Part shown: positions 21,901-30,121 of the stretch, one piece after another
Layout of the letters: each line of letters starts with the position of its first letter
How positions within the stretch are numbered: position 1 is the stretch's first letter
IMG/VR virus record: IMGVR_UViG_3300033148_002070
Coordinates: 1 to 42,900 of that record
Reading direction: 5' to 3' (one strand)
DNA: 42,900 bases
Source: a virus
Program-made: the position numbers and the translations under genes
Notes under the pieces: model-generated
The model's input: the letters and a program-made list of their open reading frames with translations, nothing else
What the model was told of the DNA's origin: nothing
The model's database searches: none

Positions 21901-22605
21901 GGCTGCGAATTCTTCAAAGAGTTTTTGTTGTTCTTGGGCATCGGTAATCTCCTCTACTTGTATACCTTCAGTTATAGCAGGTTCTGGAATATAAGTGTAG
22001 TTGATTGGTGGAGTATATGGCTCACCATCAAATTCCAAGGTGACATCTTCTTTATTGAGCCATTCGATACGGTCATAAAAAGACTCGGCATCTTTAGTTG
22101 CATCAACAATAGCAAGCTTCTTGCCGGTTTGATCTGCGTGTTGTTTCAGTTGTTCTAATACTTCAGTTCCTCGCCCAGTGCCTTCAACTTGAATAGCTAG
22201 ATCATCGACCTGCTTAGTTGCAATATTTGTGACATAAGTAACATCAGGATCTTCTCTAACTGATAATTGAACGATCGCATCATCGAAAACAATTTCAGAT
22301 GCTTGACCTAAATCTTCATCATATCTTATGCTGTTAACCGTAACGCCAAGTTCTTCAGCGATATAATCAATAGGATCGCCAATCAGCTGTCCTAGCGCTA
22401 CTCCGGCTTCTTGCATCTGCTCTTCAATTTTTGCTTGAATCTCTGTTTTATCTGCATCTAATTCAGACAAACGGGATTCAGCCGCAGCTATTTGAGCATC
22501 TTTAGGATTCATACCATCGGCTTGATGGCCCGCTACCAAGTCATCGAAAATTCTGACTTCTTCTTCCGTTAATCCAGTTTTCCGTAAACAATTAATTAAA
22601 CTCAT
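15961..22605 (-). CDS. Giant polyvalent ejected protein: two GNAT-like, two ART-like, zincin and LPD38-like parts (2214 aa)
   Basis: This holds the place of T7 gp16 but is much larger and multidomain. Visible modules: N-terminal helices; GNAT-like fold (about 125-185, G-T-G-R-G-T-E-V-L); ADP-ribosyltransferase-like domain 1 (about 270-390, L-H-R-G-A-S, G-V-Y-L-S-S, G-Y-D-G-I-I-F); GNAT-like 2 (about 420-505, D-K-G-I-G-T-E-V); ART-like 2 (about 560-860, F-H-G-T-T and Y-F-T-S); zincin H907-E908-x-x-H911 with E955 downstream; long charged helices; and a C-terminal region with hydrophobic segments (one about 2080-2096) like LPD38. Polyvalent proteins of this kind are known from phages and plasmids as co-injected effectors. 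Domain identities are by motif only. Confidence 0.8.
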   Translation of the reverse strand: MSLINCLRKTGLTEEEVRIFDDLVAGHQADGMNPKDAQIAAAESRLSELDADKTEIQAKIEEQMQEAGVALGQLIGDPIDYIAEELGVTVNSIRYDEDLGQASEIVFDDAIVQLSVREDPDVTYVTNIATKQVDDLAIQVEGTGRGTEVLEQLKQHADQTGKKLAIVDATKDAESFYDRIEWLNKEDVTLEFDGEPYTPPINYTYIPEPAITEGIQVEEITDAQEQQKLFEEFAALRPEGLQAEEVTYRTISGREIDNTWRTATRILRNGNPAILHRGASRNLTSSDFEQDALGAATGHPTSGLGVYLSSDHGVASGYGPVVESVHVDIRNPKIYTVDDSPEFDSVEDAYAHREALRKEGYDGIIFDYREIDGPVNFVAFDADQVIHPPEAEDVKTFFQADKEPITTSDLESQLKSEFKDLQVSITGKGNRAVINKIIISEDHRDKGIGTEVMKRVTDWADANNVKVSLDPSVDFGGDLKRLREFYKDSGFVMNRGKDRDFEVSEDMYREPIERKDTVLFQESIETPTDTAAFKAWSEDGEVIEPEDVNDFIFKADTPVVLKVFHGTTHKFDVFDALRGNLEGQFGAINYFTSSESDATDNYAGEGPDLTQRIEQRAEQLQQKLEDQFDEKGRKEVLDSLYRSTGELRIVSGQVADMDDADAAFEVGKALARRELAGGEEQTMELFVKVKTPFVIGENAEWIEFVDNDAIQTDAIEQVAEENDITVEELNENIDEYQDAVDEKRWDIEAETPNELIEAIQTVADRHDIDAANLSGQVYELDAEATPEAIENLLRESEDYQYAEDPETGEVIQSQLIAEVIEEMGFDSIILRNAEDRFKTMNIEAGTTHVHVFDSGKTNIKSVENIGAFDPAEPSIYRQPTRASIQFTKENESIIRLTKASDLSSFLHESAHLFLEMESRFADKFGQTKDQEALLDWLGVKSFDDIKTEHHEKFAETFEVYLREGKAPSLKLREAFSAFARWLTVIYRKITDPRLLRADLTPEIRQYMDRMLATEVEIEQAMANPAYDQLFRSKEQAGMTDDQWTKYQKQAAKAKAAATVDLDQKVINELRKRKTKEWKEEREPLIEEEIERISEEPVYKAMELAVENPMDRALVKEELGLTPMTTAERYAAGSEIDLEKDSLLVAAAKKGGLDMSVWEREFVDPEYLKDKGFNNKVFGRPIFRKNKGMTADDLAEMSNELGYSVDATAKDILDLVDREISGDPVFTPEGIEVNAEADLMEREGIAPEKKYASKVDRLLKRITAKEGENPQAYAELFGFDSVVEMIEAMAETKPVKKAAFDAAESRMIEKYGDMINDGRIELEARESVHNEEQAKLLLHEIRALSRGKSPINREYLKAEASKLIESMTYKEIKPSKFYRAEIKAAQNAVEATNDKDKLVFKTQQIANHYLYKEAVNTRETMTKHRKQVRGYETRNYKAKSVAPSYVQNIKMLAKSYNMKKGEAGKNIDVERVVSWMITQMNDPNNYVDLTIIDPAIIKMIVARQDGLPVDYVLPEFNDLTAAELKGLVDQLKHMRFVGGKLSDETKNDILVDRRNAAESIDKNAKKVIAPRHEITKTARIKDAFNEFGYSHRRIGGIFETLDGFEEGGPMAAEYEKITDSSNKELELTDLMAQEMNKAFKGVMNEINRFKKVTITKDDGVKFTLSQRARFVLGLNWGNAGNRDALLDGLNTKFPDTYTANDVVTMLSTMSNQELEALNKIWAAKELLWPEMSKTEVKRKGVAPMKVEALPFTINNVKLTGGHYRLHYLKDPADTARTEITVDRSANKSIKVGTASSMNERVGAGGRQVDLELGHLFQDISEEIHYISYAELSDHLNSMFKGVDNEIVTSIIKGYGEPYYDNLANTLSTLTQPDEPARGLWKGLKFVRSNLTYAFLAGSIRNVIQQPIAVTNAISQLGGPTLLKGALEFYRDPIGNWDKISETSAFMKNRTALVNREAREQLLKVDAIHPALGAMKNLAFLPQTFMDSLIAYPTWMGALSKYKKEHPNASEKKAIYYADEMVAKTIGSGLSKDVGAILNKGEAEKQITFMGTFFNLTWNLHVENAQLLKKGKINPIEYARRLGWMAIAPALLSVWLLDDLPEDDEKKITHIMKEIGYYNMSSMFLVRDLASAMDGFDPSIPGLKFADGIVRVGKETRGLITGDEEFDANTVASIIRGLQPLMPLPMSGQVARSLEGFSDPKQGAWGALVEGKERNK

Positions 22606-22960
22606 TACGACTCGCTAATATGGTTATTAATTCCAGCAATTCTTCGTCATCTTTTAAGATTCTATCCCTATCCGAAACCCCCGTAAATTTAGCATGGGTC
22701 CGCGTCTTTGTTTTTATCTCTTCCGTATCAACAGGTGTGATATGCCTGAATTCAAATCTATAGCTAGGCCGTATCTGAGCTTGGTTTAATGTATTAGCAG
22801 TAACACCAACAACAGGGGTTATATGACGGACTTCCTGCTTAAAACTTGGTCTATGCTGAACCTCGTTAATTGTGTTCGATACGGGTGCAACAACGGGCGT
22901 TACAAAACTAACCGCAAGCGCCCCAGCCAATACGCCTTTACGGCCCCAATTAATCCTCAT
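22592..22960 (-). CDS. Exported or virion-associated repeat protein (122 aa)
   Basis: The N-terminal 25 residues (RKGVLAGALAVSFVTPVVAP) resemble a signal or TM segment. Two repeats follow with a 27-residue period: residues 29-50 and 56-77, 14 of 22 identical, each ending R-H-I-T-P-V. The C-terminus is a charged helix (RDRILKDDEELLELITIL). It overlaps the polyvalent-protein start by 14 nt, so the two are coupled and may act together during ejection. No family recognised. Confidence 0.7.
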   Translation of the reverse strand: MRINWGRKGVLAGALAVSFVTPVVAPVSNTINEVQHRPSFKQEVRHITPVVGVTANTLNQAQIRPSYRFEFRHITPVDTEEIKTKTRTHAKFTGVSDRDRILKDDEELLELITILASRNEFN

Positions 22961-23252
22961 ACTTTCGCTCGATAGTTATAGGGCTTTTGATATAACCGCG
23001 TTGATCGCGTTCAAAGTGAAGTTCTATCTTAGTGGCTTTGTCGCCCTCTATAGATATGTTTGGCGAAGGGATCATTAATTGCTTTAACGCATCAGAGAAA
23101 GCCGCCATATCAGGCGCAGGAGTAGTTACTTCAAATACCGGCTCAACCTGCACATTGATTTCAGGCTCGACTCGTATCTCAGGGAATAAGTCTTGCTGTG
23201 CTGGCGGTAATTCTTTTATTTGCTGTATGACTGAACGTTTCACGCTAAACAA
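22950..23252 (-). CDS. Hypothetical late protein (100 aa)
   Basis: Pro/Glu/Val-rich middle (EIRVEPEINVQVEPVFEV) flanked by polar segments; the C-terminal half is beta-like (KIELHFERDQRGYI). It overlaps both neighbours by 11-13 nt. Likely a minor virion or chaperone protein of the internal-core module. Confidence 0.65.
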   Translation of the reverse strand: MFSVKRSVIQQIKELPPAQQDLFPEIRVEPEINVQVEPVFEVTTPAPDMAAFSDALKQLMIPSPNISIEGDKATKIELHFERDQRGYIKSPITIERKYED

Positions 23253-25135
23253 TCCCGCAATCTTTTATATGCGTCTAGTTTATCATTTATCTCAGTATTA
23301 AGCTCTTTGGCATTAAAGGTCTCAGATATTTTTTCACCCGTTTCAATGACTTCAGTTTCCATTGTTATTTCCATGTTATCGGGTATAACTTGCTCTAATA
23401 CAACGCCTTCAGCAACATCTACATCGATATCACCGGCCTTAACCTCAAAACCCATCATCTCGAAAGCTTCTTTAATACTTAGTTCGTGGCCAGCATTACG
23501 CGCTTTTTCAACTAATGCAGCAGCTCTTGCCGGATAAAGCTGGGCAGCATGCCGCGCTGTTGATTCGCCTTGAAACTTAGTTGCTACAATTTGATCTTTA
23601 ACAGTCTCATAGATTCGCTCTGACTCGGTAACAGATTCTTGGCTTTCTTGAGCTCGCTTTAATAATGCCTGAATCTCACCTCTATTGCCGTCATCAAGCT
23701 CTTCTTGTGTCATCATGTTAGAACTAAGTTTTATATGAGGACGAATTAACGTCATCCATTCTTCATTAACAGCGATATCACCAGCAAACTTATTCAGCGA
23801 GACATTAATACTTACACCCAAGTCATTTAGTTTATCCGTGATGTATTCAGGCGCATCAACCATCTGCTCTGCAACATCGTTAGGGATTAATACTTCTCGA
23901 TCTTCACCCAATGTATTTACAAAGTCTTCAAAGTTTGTTTTTGCTCTGCCGTTGGTGGTACTGGTTTGGGCATAACTAACTATCTGATCAATTGTTTTCT
24001 GCTCTGATGTAGACTGCCCAGATGTTATAACTTGTTGCTCAGTACGATTACTAATGGCTTCGATAGTTGCTGTCGATGCTCGTATCGCTCCACCCATGCC
24101 AGTACCCGCTACCAATCCAGCTAGTTGACGGTCAAACATCTCTGCTAAATCTACATCTTTTTTAGTTCCTAATGTCTCTCCAAGATATTCGACACCTTCT
24201 TGAGCGAATTCAGTAGCACCTTCAGTAGCAGCAGCGATGCCAGTAGCTTTTGCCACGCCTTTAACGCCAGCAACCTTTGCCATGTTAAATGTCGCTTTAG
24301 CGCCTAATTTCTCCATCAATGCCACAATCGTAGCTGGTACAATAGAAGTCGCTAAGTCAGATGCCGTAACATCATCTCTATCATCATTAGCAACCCGTTT
24401 CTCTGCAAAGTCTTCAGTACGAGAAGCGATATAAGCAGGTAATGTATAAATTGTAGCCAGCATGTGAGGTAGCGATTGAACGCCTTGTTCAGCAACATAA
24501 CCAGCTAAATTAGTCGGTGTCACATCACCTTTAAGATTTTCCCAAGTAAACCGAGGCTGGTAATCGTAAACATCAACTTCTTCAGATGATATCGCCGCAC
24601 CAACTTCCTCTAACATTTGAGGCCTATCTGGCGGTAAGTTCCACGACCACGAAAGACCATCATCACCAAATACTATACCAGGGTTAGGTATGCCTAGAAC
24701 ATTGCCAACATAATTATCAAAGTCTGCATTAACATTACCAGCAAACTCGATCAAGTTGCCTGTTAGCTGATTAACTGTTTTTAACGTGCCTCGGCCTGTG
24801 TTATTCCAAAATCCTCGCTCTGGCTCTTTTAAACTGTCTTCCATGCCTTTTAAAATATCAAGGTCATCAATAGCAACAGCTGCATTATCTTTGTCAGTTA
24901 GCCAGCTCGCAGTTTTAGGATGTGATTGTTTAAGGCTATCTGCATTAATATCGAAAAGCTTTTTCTGTCGATCTAATTCAGGCTTATTGGCTTGATACAA
25001 AGAAGGCGATATTGGCAAATCCATTGTTTGTGCAACGATATCAGGATCAGCTCGAGTGGCCAAATCCAGCGATACGTCTAGGCTCGGCTTTGCTATAACT
25101 CCGTCTAATAATTGAAGCTCAGATTCACTTAACAC
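23240..25135 (-). CDS. Internal virion (ejection) protein (631 aa)
   Basis: Located between the gp15-like and giant genes. A helical N-terminus (MLSESELQLLDGVI) is followed by a central Ala/Gly-rich hydrophobic part (about residues 255-355, VAGVKGVAKATGIAAATEG, GLVAGTGMGGAIRAST) able to enter membranes, and a polar C-terminal half with coiled-coil character. This architecture fits podovirus ejection proteins that form a channel across the envelope. No enzymatic motif is seen. Overlaps neighbours by 11-13 nt. Confidence 0.7.
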   Translation of the reverse strand: MLSESELQLLDGVIAKPSLDVSLDLATRADPDIVAQTMDLPISPSLYQANKPELDRQKKLFDINADSLKQSHPKTASWLTDKDNAAVAIDDLDILKGMEDSLKEPERGFWNNTGRGTLKTVNQLTGNLIEFAGNVNADFDNYVGNVLGIPNPGIVFGDDGLSWSWNLPPDRPQMLEEVGAAISSEEVDVYDYQPRFTWENLKGDVTPTNLAGYVAEQGVQSLPHMLATIYTLPAYIASRTEDFAEKRVANDDRDDVTASDLATSIVPATIVALMEKLGAKATFNMAKVAGVKGVAKATGIAAATEGATEFAQEGVEYLGETLGTKKDVDLAEMFDRQLAGLVAGTGMGGAIRASTATIEAISNRTEQQVITSGQSTSEQKTIDQIVSYAQTSTTNGRAKTNFEDFVNTLGEDREVLIPNDVAEQMVDAPEYITDKLNDLGVSINVSLNKFAGDIAVNEEWMTLIRPHIKLSSNMMTQEELDDGNRGEIQALLKRAQESQESVTESERIYETVKDQIVATKFQGESTARHAAQLYPARAAALVEKARNAGHELSIKEAFEMMGFEVKAGDIDVDVAEGVVLEQVIPDNMEITMETEVIETGEKISETFNAKELNTEINDKLDAYKRLRDCLA

Positions 25136-26723
25136 GACGGTCTTCCGATATTATTTTATAAACTTCCATAAACTGTGAATGATTCGGCTGTACTCCAAGT
25201 GACTTGAAGTGATCCTTCACGTCATCGAAGCTCTTCTTATCTTTGTCTTTTGCCTCATCCAAAACAAAGGTCTTTTCTTCTTCAGACATCTCAAACATAG
25301 GCTTAGGGTCTGAGCCCCATATCCAGTGAGTAGTCCCGAATTCCAATATTTTCCTATCTATTTCTTTATCTATCTCTAAGTCTGTTGGATACTTCTTCTC
25401 TTTTTCTTGGTAGTCATAGATCCACTCCGTCACCTTTTCATTAAGAGCGCCTTTTCGAGTCTTGTCATACTTTGGCACTTTGTTGTTTATCGTTTGCGTC
25501 ACAGTGAATGGAGATTTGTTTTCAGGATCAATACCGTCGATAGTAACATTAGACCACTTCTTGTTTTGCGCATCACTCATCGAGCTTGAGTTTTCTCGGT
25601 AGAATTTCCTAGCCTCTTGGAATTCTCGCGCTCTTATTAATCCATTCAGGTTGTCTTCTGCTGAATTATTGTAAGGCACTTTTGACTTAGAGACTGAGTT
25701 TGCTTGCGCCCTGAATAAGTTATCTTGCTGCTCTGTGCTCATTCCCTCTAAATCCTCGCGAGGCACATTATCAATAGTGAACCTCTTTCCAGCAGAATCT
25801 TTACCAGATCGCACGGATAAGAAGTATTTTTCATATAGCTCATCACGAGCCTCTTCTACCCCTCTATCTCTCTTGTTTATATCATAATCGAGGCGTTGCT
25901 CGACAGCCTTACGCAACTCAGGCTTTTTAGCATATTTCTTCTCGATATCAGCCATAGCATCTTCACGGCTCATTTCTTTAGCCATGTAGTCATCTACTTG
26001 AGCTTGAGACTTACCAGCTATTAACTCTTGTTCTGCATCACGTTTAAGCGAAGCAAAGTCATCAGGTGCTAAGTATTTTTTAGCCCACGGCTGCTTTAAT
26101 AGTTCGCCGCGCTTCTCAGGGGCTTGGGATTTAATGTAGCCTTTCGATAGATCATCTCTGAATGAATGACGGATCTTAACCGCGTCATCAGCATCAATAT
26201 GACCAAGATCAACATGAGACTGAATAAGAGCCAATGCATTTTCATTAGCTTCACCTATGTTACCGGAAGTAATAGCGGCGTTTCTTGTGGTATCGAGACG
26301 CGTAATCAACTCACCGCGCTCAAAGTCCTGCTCTTTGCCCCACGCTTTATTTTTAACTCGCTCTCTCGCAAGAGCTATTTTTGGCTTAAAGGACTCTAAG
26401 AATTTATTTCTAGCATTAGGATTAGCTATACCAGCGGCGTACTCATTTAACTTTTCATCAACCGAACCACTAAACCGCTTGTCGTGAGTCGCGTAATCAG
26501 GGTCTTGATCCAGCGCGCTTGACTCACCTATCAATGCAACAGACATATCAGCAGAGGCTTTTGCTATTTGATTGGTGTTTTTGCGTTCAGCAAGACCGAC
26601 AGCAACATTAGCGATATCCATTAATCCAGCGCCTATGTTCGCACCAGCTCCTTGGGTTCTAATGTTGCCACTAACCGTAGGAATCTCTCGTTTAAGCGCT
26701 CTTGAACCTAGTATCTTAGACAT
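25125..26723 (-). CDS. gp15-like internal core protein (532 aa)
   Basis: Starts MSKILGSRALKREIPTVSG. It is highly charged and almost wholly helical with long amphipathic segments, as in T7 gp15-like internal core proteins. It follows the gp14-like gene directly, the same order as T7 gp13-gp14-gp15-gp16. Sequence alone gives only weak homology, so the call rests on order, size and composition. Confidence 0.7.
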   Translation of the reverse strand: MSKILGSRALKREIPTVSGNIRTQGAGANIGAGLMDIANVAVGLAERKNTNQIAKASADMSVALIGESSALDQDPDYATHDKRFSGSVDEKLNEYAAGIANPNARNKFLESFKPKIALARERVKNKAWGKEQDFERGELITRLDTTRNAAITSGNIGEANENALALIQSHVDLGHIDADDAVKIRHSFRDDLSKGYIKSQAPEKRGELLKQPWAKKYLAPDDFASLKRDAEQELIAGKSQAQVDDYMAKEMSREDAMADIEKKYAKKPELRKAVEQRLDYDINKRDRGVEEARDELYEKYFLSVRSGKDSAGKRFTIDNVPREDLEGMSTEQQDNLFRAQANSVSKSKVPYNNSAEDNLNGLIRAREFQEARKFYRENSSSMSDAQNKKWSNVTIDGIDPENKSPFTVTQTINNKVPKYDKTRKGALNEKVTEWIYDYQEKEKKYPTDLEIDKEIDRKILEFGTTHWIWGSDPKPMFEMSEEEKTFVLDEAKDKDKKSFDDVKDHFKSLGVQPNHSQFMEVYKIISEDRRVK

Positions 26724-26725
26724 TA

Positions 26726-27151
26726 TTAATCGCCGTATAATCTATTGTATGCATACGCACCTTTAGCACCGCCGCTTAGGACTGTGCTTAAAGTTTTCAT
26801 TCTTGCTTGACGTTTTGCGATTTGACCCTCATATTGAGAGATTTTAGCGCCCGTCTCCCCTTCGTACATAGCAGCAAGTGAGCCATACTCAGCTTCAGAC
26901 TTTATTTTGCCGAGCGTTTCGATTGCACCAGGGTCTGATGCAGAACCGCCACCAGCAGCCATAGCGGCCCTTGCTTGAGATGCGACGATATCACCGGATC
27001 TCTTAGCCTCATAAGCTTTTCGTGTGCCAGCAGCTCTTTGTGTTTTTGCTTTGAATTCAGCAGCCGCTTCAGCCGCCTTACCTTCTTCATGAGCTGCTTT
27101 GGCGCTTATAACTGTCGATGCTACTATTAGCGGTATTGCTGCGGCACCCAT
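26726..27151 (-). CDS. gp14-like internal virion protein (141 aa)
   Basis: A hydrophobic Ala/Ile-rich N-terminus (IPLIVASTVISAKAA) is followed by a long Ala/Lys helix and a G-G-G-S-A-S-D-P-G-A-I-E turn (about residues 66-77), then another helix and a small Gly-rich tail. This pattern is common in podovirus internal proteins equivalent to T7 gp14, which forms the outer-membrane part of the ejection channel. Overlaps the GNAT gene by 25 nt. Confidence 0.75.
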   Translation of the reverse strand: MGAAAIPLIVASTVISAKAAHEEGKAAEAAAEFKAKTQRAAGTRKAYEAKRSGDIVASQARAAMAAGGGSASDPGAIETLGKIKSEAEYGSLAAMYEGETGAKISQYEGQIAKRQARMKTLSTVLSGGAKGAYAYNRLYGD

Positions 27152-27492
27152 TTGTATATCCTCTTTTGATAATGCTCAAAACCAACGTATTCTAAATAGC
27201 CAGTTGCGTTTATTTCTTCTTCACTTGCATGTGCGTATATTGGGTAATTATAGCTATTCAATATACCCCTGAACTCCCTTGCTCCCAAAATTAACATCTT
27301 TGGACGATTTCTTAACTCATCGGTTATCTCACTAAAAGCCTTTAATTGACTTGAGTGAAGAACACCGGCTATGCCAATAATCTCACCATCTAAATCAGCT
27401 ACTATCCCACGGAATGATTCTTTATAAGGCCTTCCCCTCCATGCGATTATATCAGCCTTATTAGCCGCTCTAAGGAGAATACTCACCATCAA
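27127..27492 (-). CDS. GNAT-fold protein, T7 gp13-like position (121 aa)
   Basis: The GNAT pattern is visible: an N-terminal strand-helix, then V-A-D-L-D-G-E-I-I-G-I-A-G-V (about residues 31-44), P-K-M-L-I-L-G-A and a C-terminal G-Y-L-E-Y-V-G-F-E-H-Y-Q-K-R (about 97-110). The classic acetyl-CoA loop R-x-x-G-x-G/A is not clear, so it may be structural rather than enzymatic. T7 gp13 is also thought to have a GNAT-like fold. It sits between the tail protein and the gp14-like gene. Confidence 0.7.
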   Translation of the reverse strand: MMVSILLRAANKADIIAWRGRPYKESFRGIVADLDGEIIGIAGVLHSSQLKAFSEITDELRNRPKMLILGAREFRGILNSYNYPIYAHASEEEINATGYLEYVGFEHYQKRIYKWVPQQYR

Positions 27493-30121
27493 CTCCGTAA
27501 GTTAACGCAAGGATATTAACTGGTCCAGTCGCTCTCATATAAATACGGGGATCAACCTCTGTTTCAGAGTCAAATTCAAATGGTAACTCGCTGTAATCTG
27601 AGATAGTCGCTGTCAAAACAACAGCTTTTCCATCTTCAATACCAGGGAGGTCTTTAAGCAAGGCAACGCTTGGTCCAACCTTTAATGCACCAGGCCAGTA
27701 ATTCATTAATACTAAACCAGTATCGACAATGGTTTTTCTTTCACTCAATACTGTGTGCTTATCATAACCACTGAGTTTATTGGATATGTAATCAGCTACG
27801 TAAGGAATTCCGACAATAACACTTGTCCATGCTGTTGAAACCGTTATTTGGCCGCTTGTCACTGTATAAGTTCCTCTATCTTGGCCGTCAGCCCAAACGC
27901 CTACCGTATAGCCTTCTATGTGCGTTAAACCAGTAATAGTCGTTCCTGGCGATGTATACCGAACAAAACTATCAAATGTTTCAGACGTGTCGCCGCCAAT
28001 TGAATCTTTAAACTTAGACATTTTCTCAAGATATGTATTTGATCCACGCTCAACCACCACATAAACTCGATCTTCATCTGCTCCAGGCAATGTAATAACG
28101 TCTTTTACATCACCATTCATTGTTAATCTGCTCCATGCAGTCACTTCTTCGCTCATATCAACCGTATAAACAGCCATATTTCCATCATCAAGAACTACAT
28201 ATATTCTAGTTTCAGGCTGCCGAGTTACGGCCATCCTATGAACCCCAGCCTCGCAAACATCTTGATTGATTATATTTGCATCTAAAGTTATAAAGGCTTC
28301 ATTTGAAGCAGAGTTGTCAATAGAGTAAAGCTTGACGCCTGATCGCTGGACGAAATAAATTGTATTATCAATTTTAACCGGCTCTATATTTGCAGAGCCT
28401 TGAGTTGATCCACTTTTAATATTGGCATTTAATTGAGTAAGCGCTTCACCATAAGAGCTTGATCTTAATACAACCTCATCTCCAGATGTGCCAAGGATTA
28501 ATTGACCTGCCGATTTAATCCATTTAATAGGATCAGACGGGCCAAACCCGATAGTTCTTAATATTGATGAAGAATCACCGTCTATACCTCGATCAAAAGA
28601 ATGATAAGCATCTGATACAGACCCCCACATTTCTTCATCGCCACCAAACCATAAACGGCCTTCTGCTATTTCTACCGATGACGGGAACCCTCTTTCAGTT
28701 GACCATGAGCTTTCATACCAGTCTAGGGTGGCGTCGGTTGAGCCAAAATCTTTTAATATCTGAACCGTACAAAAATGCCCTACTGGAGCCGATACCGATA
28801 TTACCTTACCTATTCCCTCGATTGATCCTGACGCATAATCTAGGCTCATTACAAGCGTGTCTGCTCCGCCGTTGTCGCCTGTTTTCACGTATAATCTATA
28901 ATAGAATATAGAATTATCAAATGTATCGTTATATGATTTATTTTGGCTTGTTGTATACGTCTCAACATCGTCCCAAGTACTATCATCCGCTGATCTCTGT
29001 AGCGTTACTGTGCCGCTTACAAATCCTGTTACAATAATGGTAAATGACCTAGTTGCACTCACGCCAGTAACGCGTATAGAGCCAGTACCAGCTCCAACAT
29101 CAACCGAGACAGTCGCCTCAACTTTCTGCCCAGAAGATACTAATTTAAATAGCGCCCCAACATGATCGAAAGTGAAAAGCCTTCCTCCTGAAGCGGTAAG
29201 AATGGTCGTGCCAGAAATAACACTTACCGAGAGAGAGATATTACTTGTGTTTATTATATTAAACGGCCCGTCTTCTGTTCTAAAATCAACAATAGACCAT
29301 GACTTATCACCTCGATGCTCTATCTGAAATAACTTCCCGCCATCAAACGCACAAAACACAACATCAGCCGATTGCACATATCTTAATGAATTTAGATCAG
29401 ATGATGTTAGAGGAGTATCAAAGACAAGGTTAGACGACCCTGTTTCAAAAGAAACAGCATCGATTTCTGAATTATATTTTTTTGAATTTCCAAATGTTAT
29501 TGTTATGTCAGATGATGGCGTAAAATTCAACACATGAACCCCTGGATTTAACGTGCCTTTAAATATCTCAAAGCTATCCAGTCCATTTGTACCTATTTTT
29601 ACAAGCGCAGGCGCTAGCTTAATAACTATTCTTAAAAAATGCTCAACCCCAGTTTCAGTTGGTGATATTGTTTGGTAAGAAACGGCTTCAGATGATCCGT
29701 CGCCAGTCAGCCCTAACCTTCCATCTGGCCCATAATCTACCCATTGAGTCGTTGCCGATCCAGTAGAAGCATCAGTCCATGACGCAATATTGGTCCTAAA
29801 GCTACCGTTCAATATTGGGGAGGTAACAGGAGAAGCCGTAATCGGCTCATCATTAACAATAAATTCCACTTTATCATTATAGAAATCAAGCAAAGCCGTG
29901 TCATCAGTTGCAGCAACGAAAGGAACGAGTCTATGGTCGTAGCTATTATCTAAGCTCGCAATATACTCAGTGCCAGGCCGATATTGCATACCGCCTAATC
30001 TTGAAGGGATAAAGTTTTCCATTAAAGAGGCTGAGTTATTAACTCGCTTAATGTCTTCACGGCCTAATGCTCGCTGATCTACTTCGCCGCGATTGTGTTT
30101 GTTTATAACTCCTCTAATCAT
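27470..30121 (-). CDS. Large tail protein, tail tubular protein B/stabilisation-type (883 aa)
   Basis: The N-terminus (IRGVINKHNRGEVDQRALGRED, N-F-I-P-S-R-L-G-G-M-Q-Y-R-P-G-T) is characteristic of podovirus tail proteins occupying the T7 gp12 place. The body is beta-rich with repeats of short strands, e.g. W-F-G-G-D-E-E-M-W-G-S and V-V-L-R-S-S-S-Y-G-E-A, consistent with a propeller-like nozzle. It follows tail tubular protein A with an ATGA overlap. The length is near that of family members. Confidence 0.8.
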   Translation of the reverse strand: MIRGVINKHNRGEVDQRALGREDIKRVNNSASLMENFIPSRLGGMQYRPGTEYIASLDNSYDHRLVPFVAATDDTALLDFYNDKVEFIVNDEPITASPVTSPILNGSFRTNIASWTDASTGSATTQWVDYGPDGRLGLTGDGSSEAVSYQTISPTETGVEHFLRIVIKLAPALVKIGTNGLDSFEIFKGTLNPGVHVLNFTPSSDITITFGNSKKYNSEIDAVSFETGSSNLVFDTPLTSSDLNSLRYVQSADVVFCAFDGGKLFQIEHRGDKSWSIVDFRTEDGPFNIINTSNISLSVSVISGTTILTASGGRLFTFDHVGALFKLVSSGQKVEATVSVDVGAGTGSIRVTGVSATRSFTIIVTGFVSGTVTLQRSADDSTWDDVETYTTSQNKSYNDTFDNSIFYYRLYVKTGDNGGADTLVMSLDYASGSIEGIGKVISVSAPVGHFCTVQILKDFGSTDATLDWYESSWSTERGFPSSVEIAEGRLWFGGDEEMWGSVSDAYHSFDRGIDGDSSSILRTIGFGPSDPIKWIKSAGQLILGTSGDEVVLRSSSYGEALTQLNANIKSGSTQGSANIEPVKIDNTIYFVQRSGVKLYSIDNSASNEAFITLDANIINQDVCEAGVHRMAVTRQPETRIYVVLDDGNMAVYTVDMSEEVTAWSRLTMNGDVKDVITLPGADEDRVYVVVERGSNTYLEKMSKFKDSIGGDTSETFDSFVRYTSPGTTITGLTHIEGYTVGVWADGQDRGTYTVTSGQITVSTAWTSVIVGIPYVADYISNKLSGYDKHTVLSERKTIVDTGLVLMNYWPGALKVGPSVALLKDLPGIEDGKAVVLTATISDYSELPFEFDSETEVDPRIYMRATGPVNILALTYGVDGEYSP

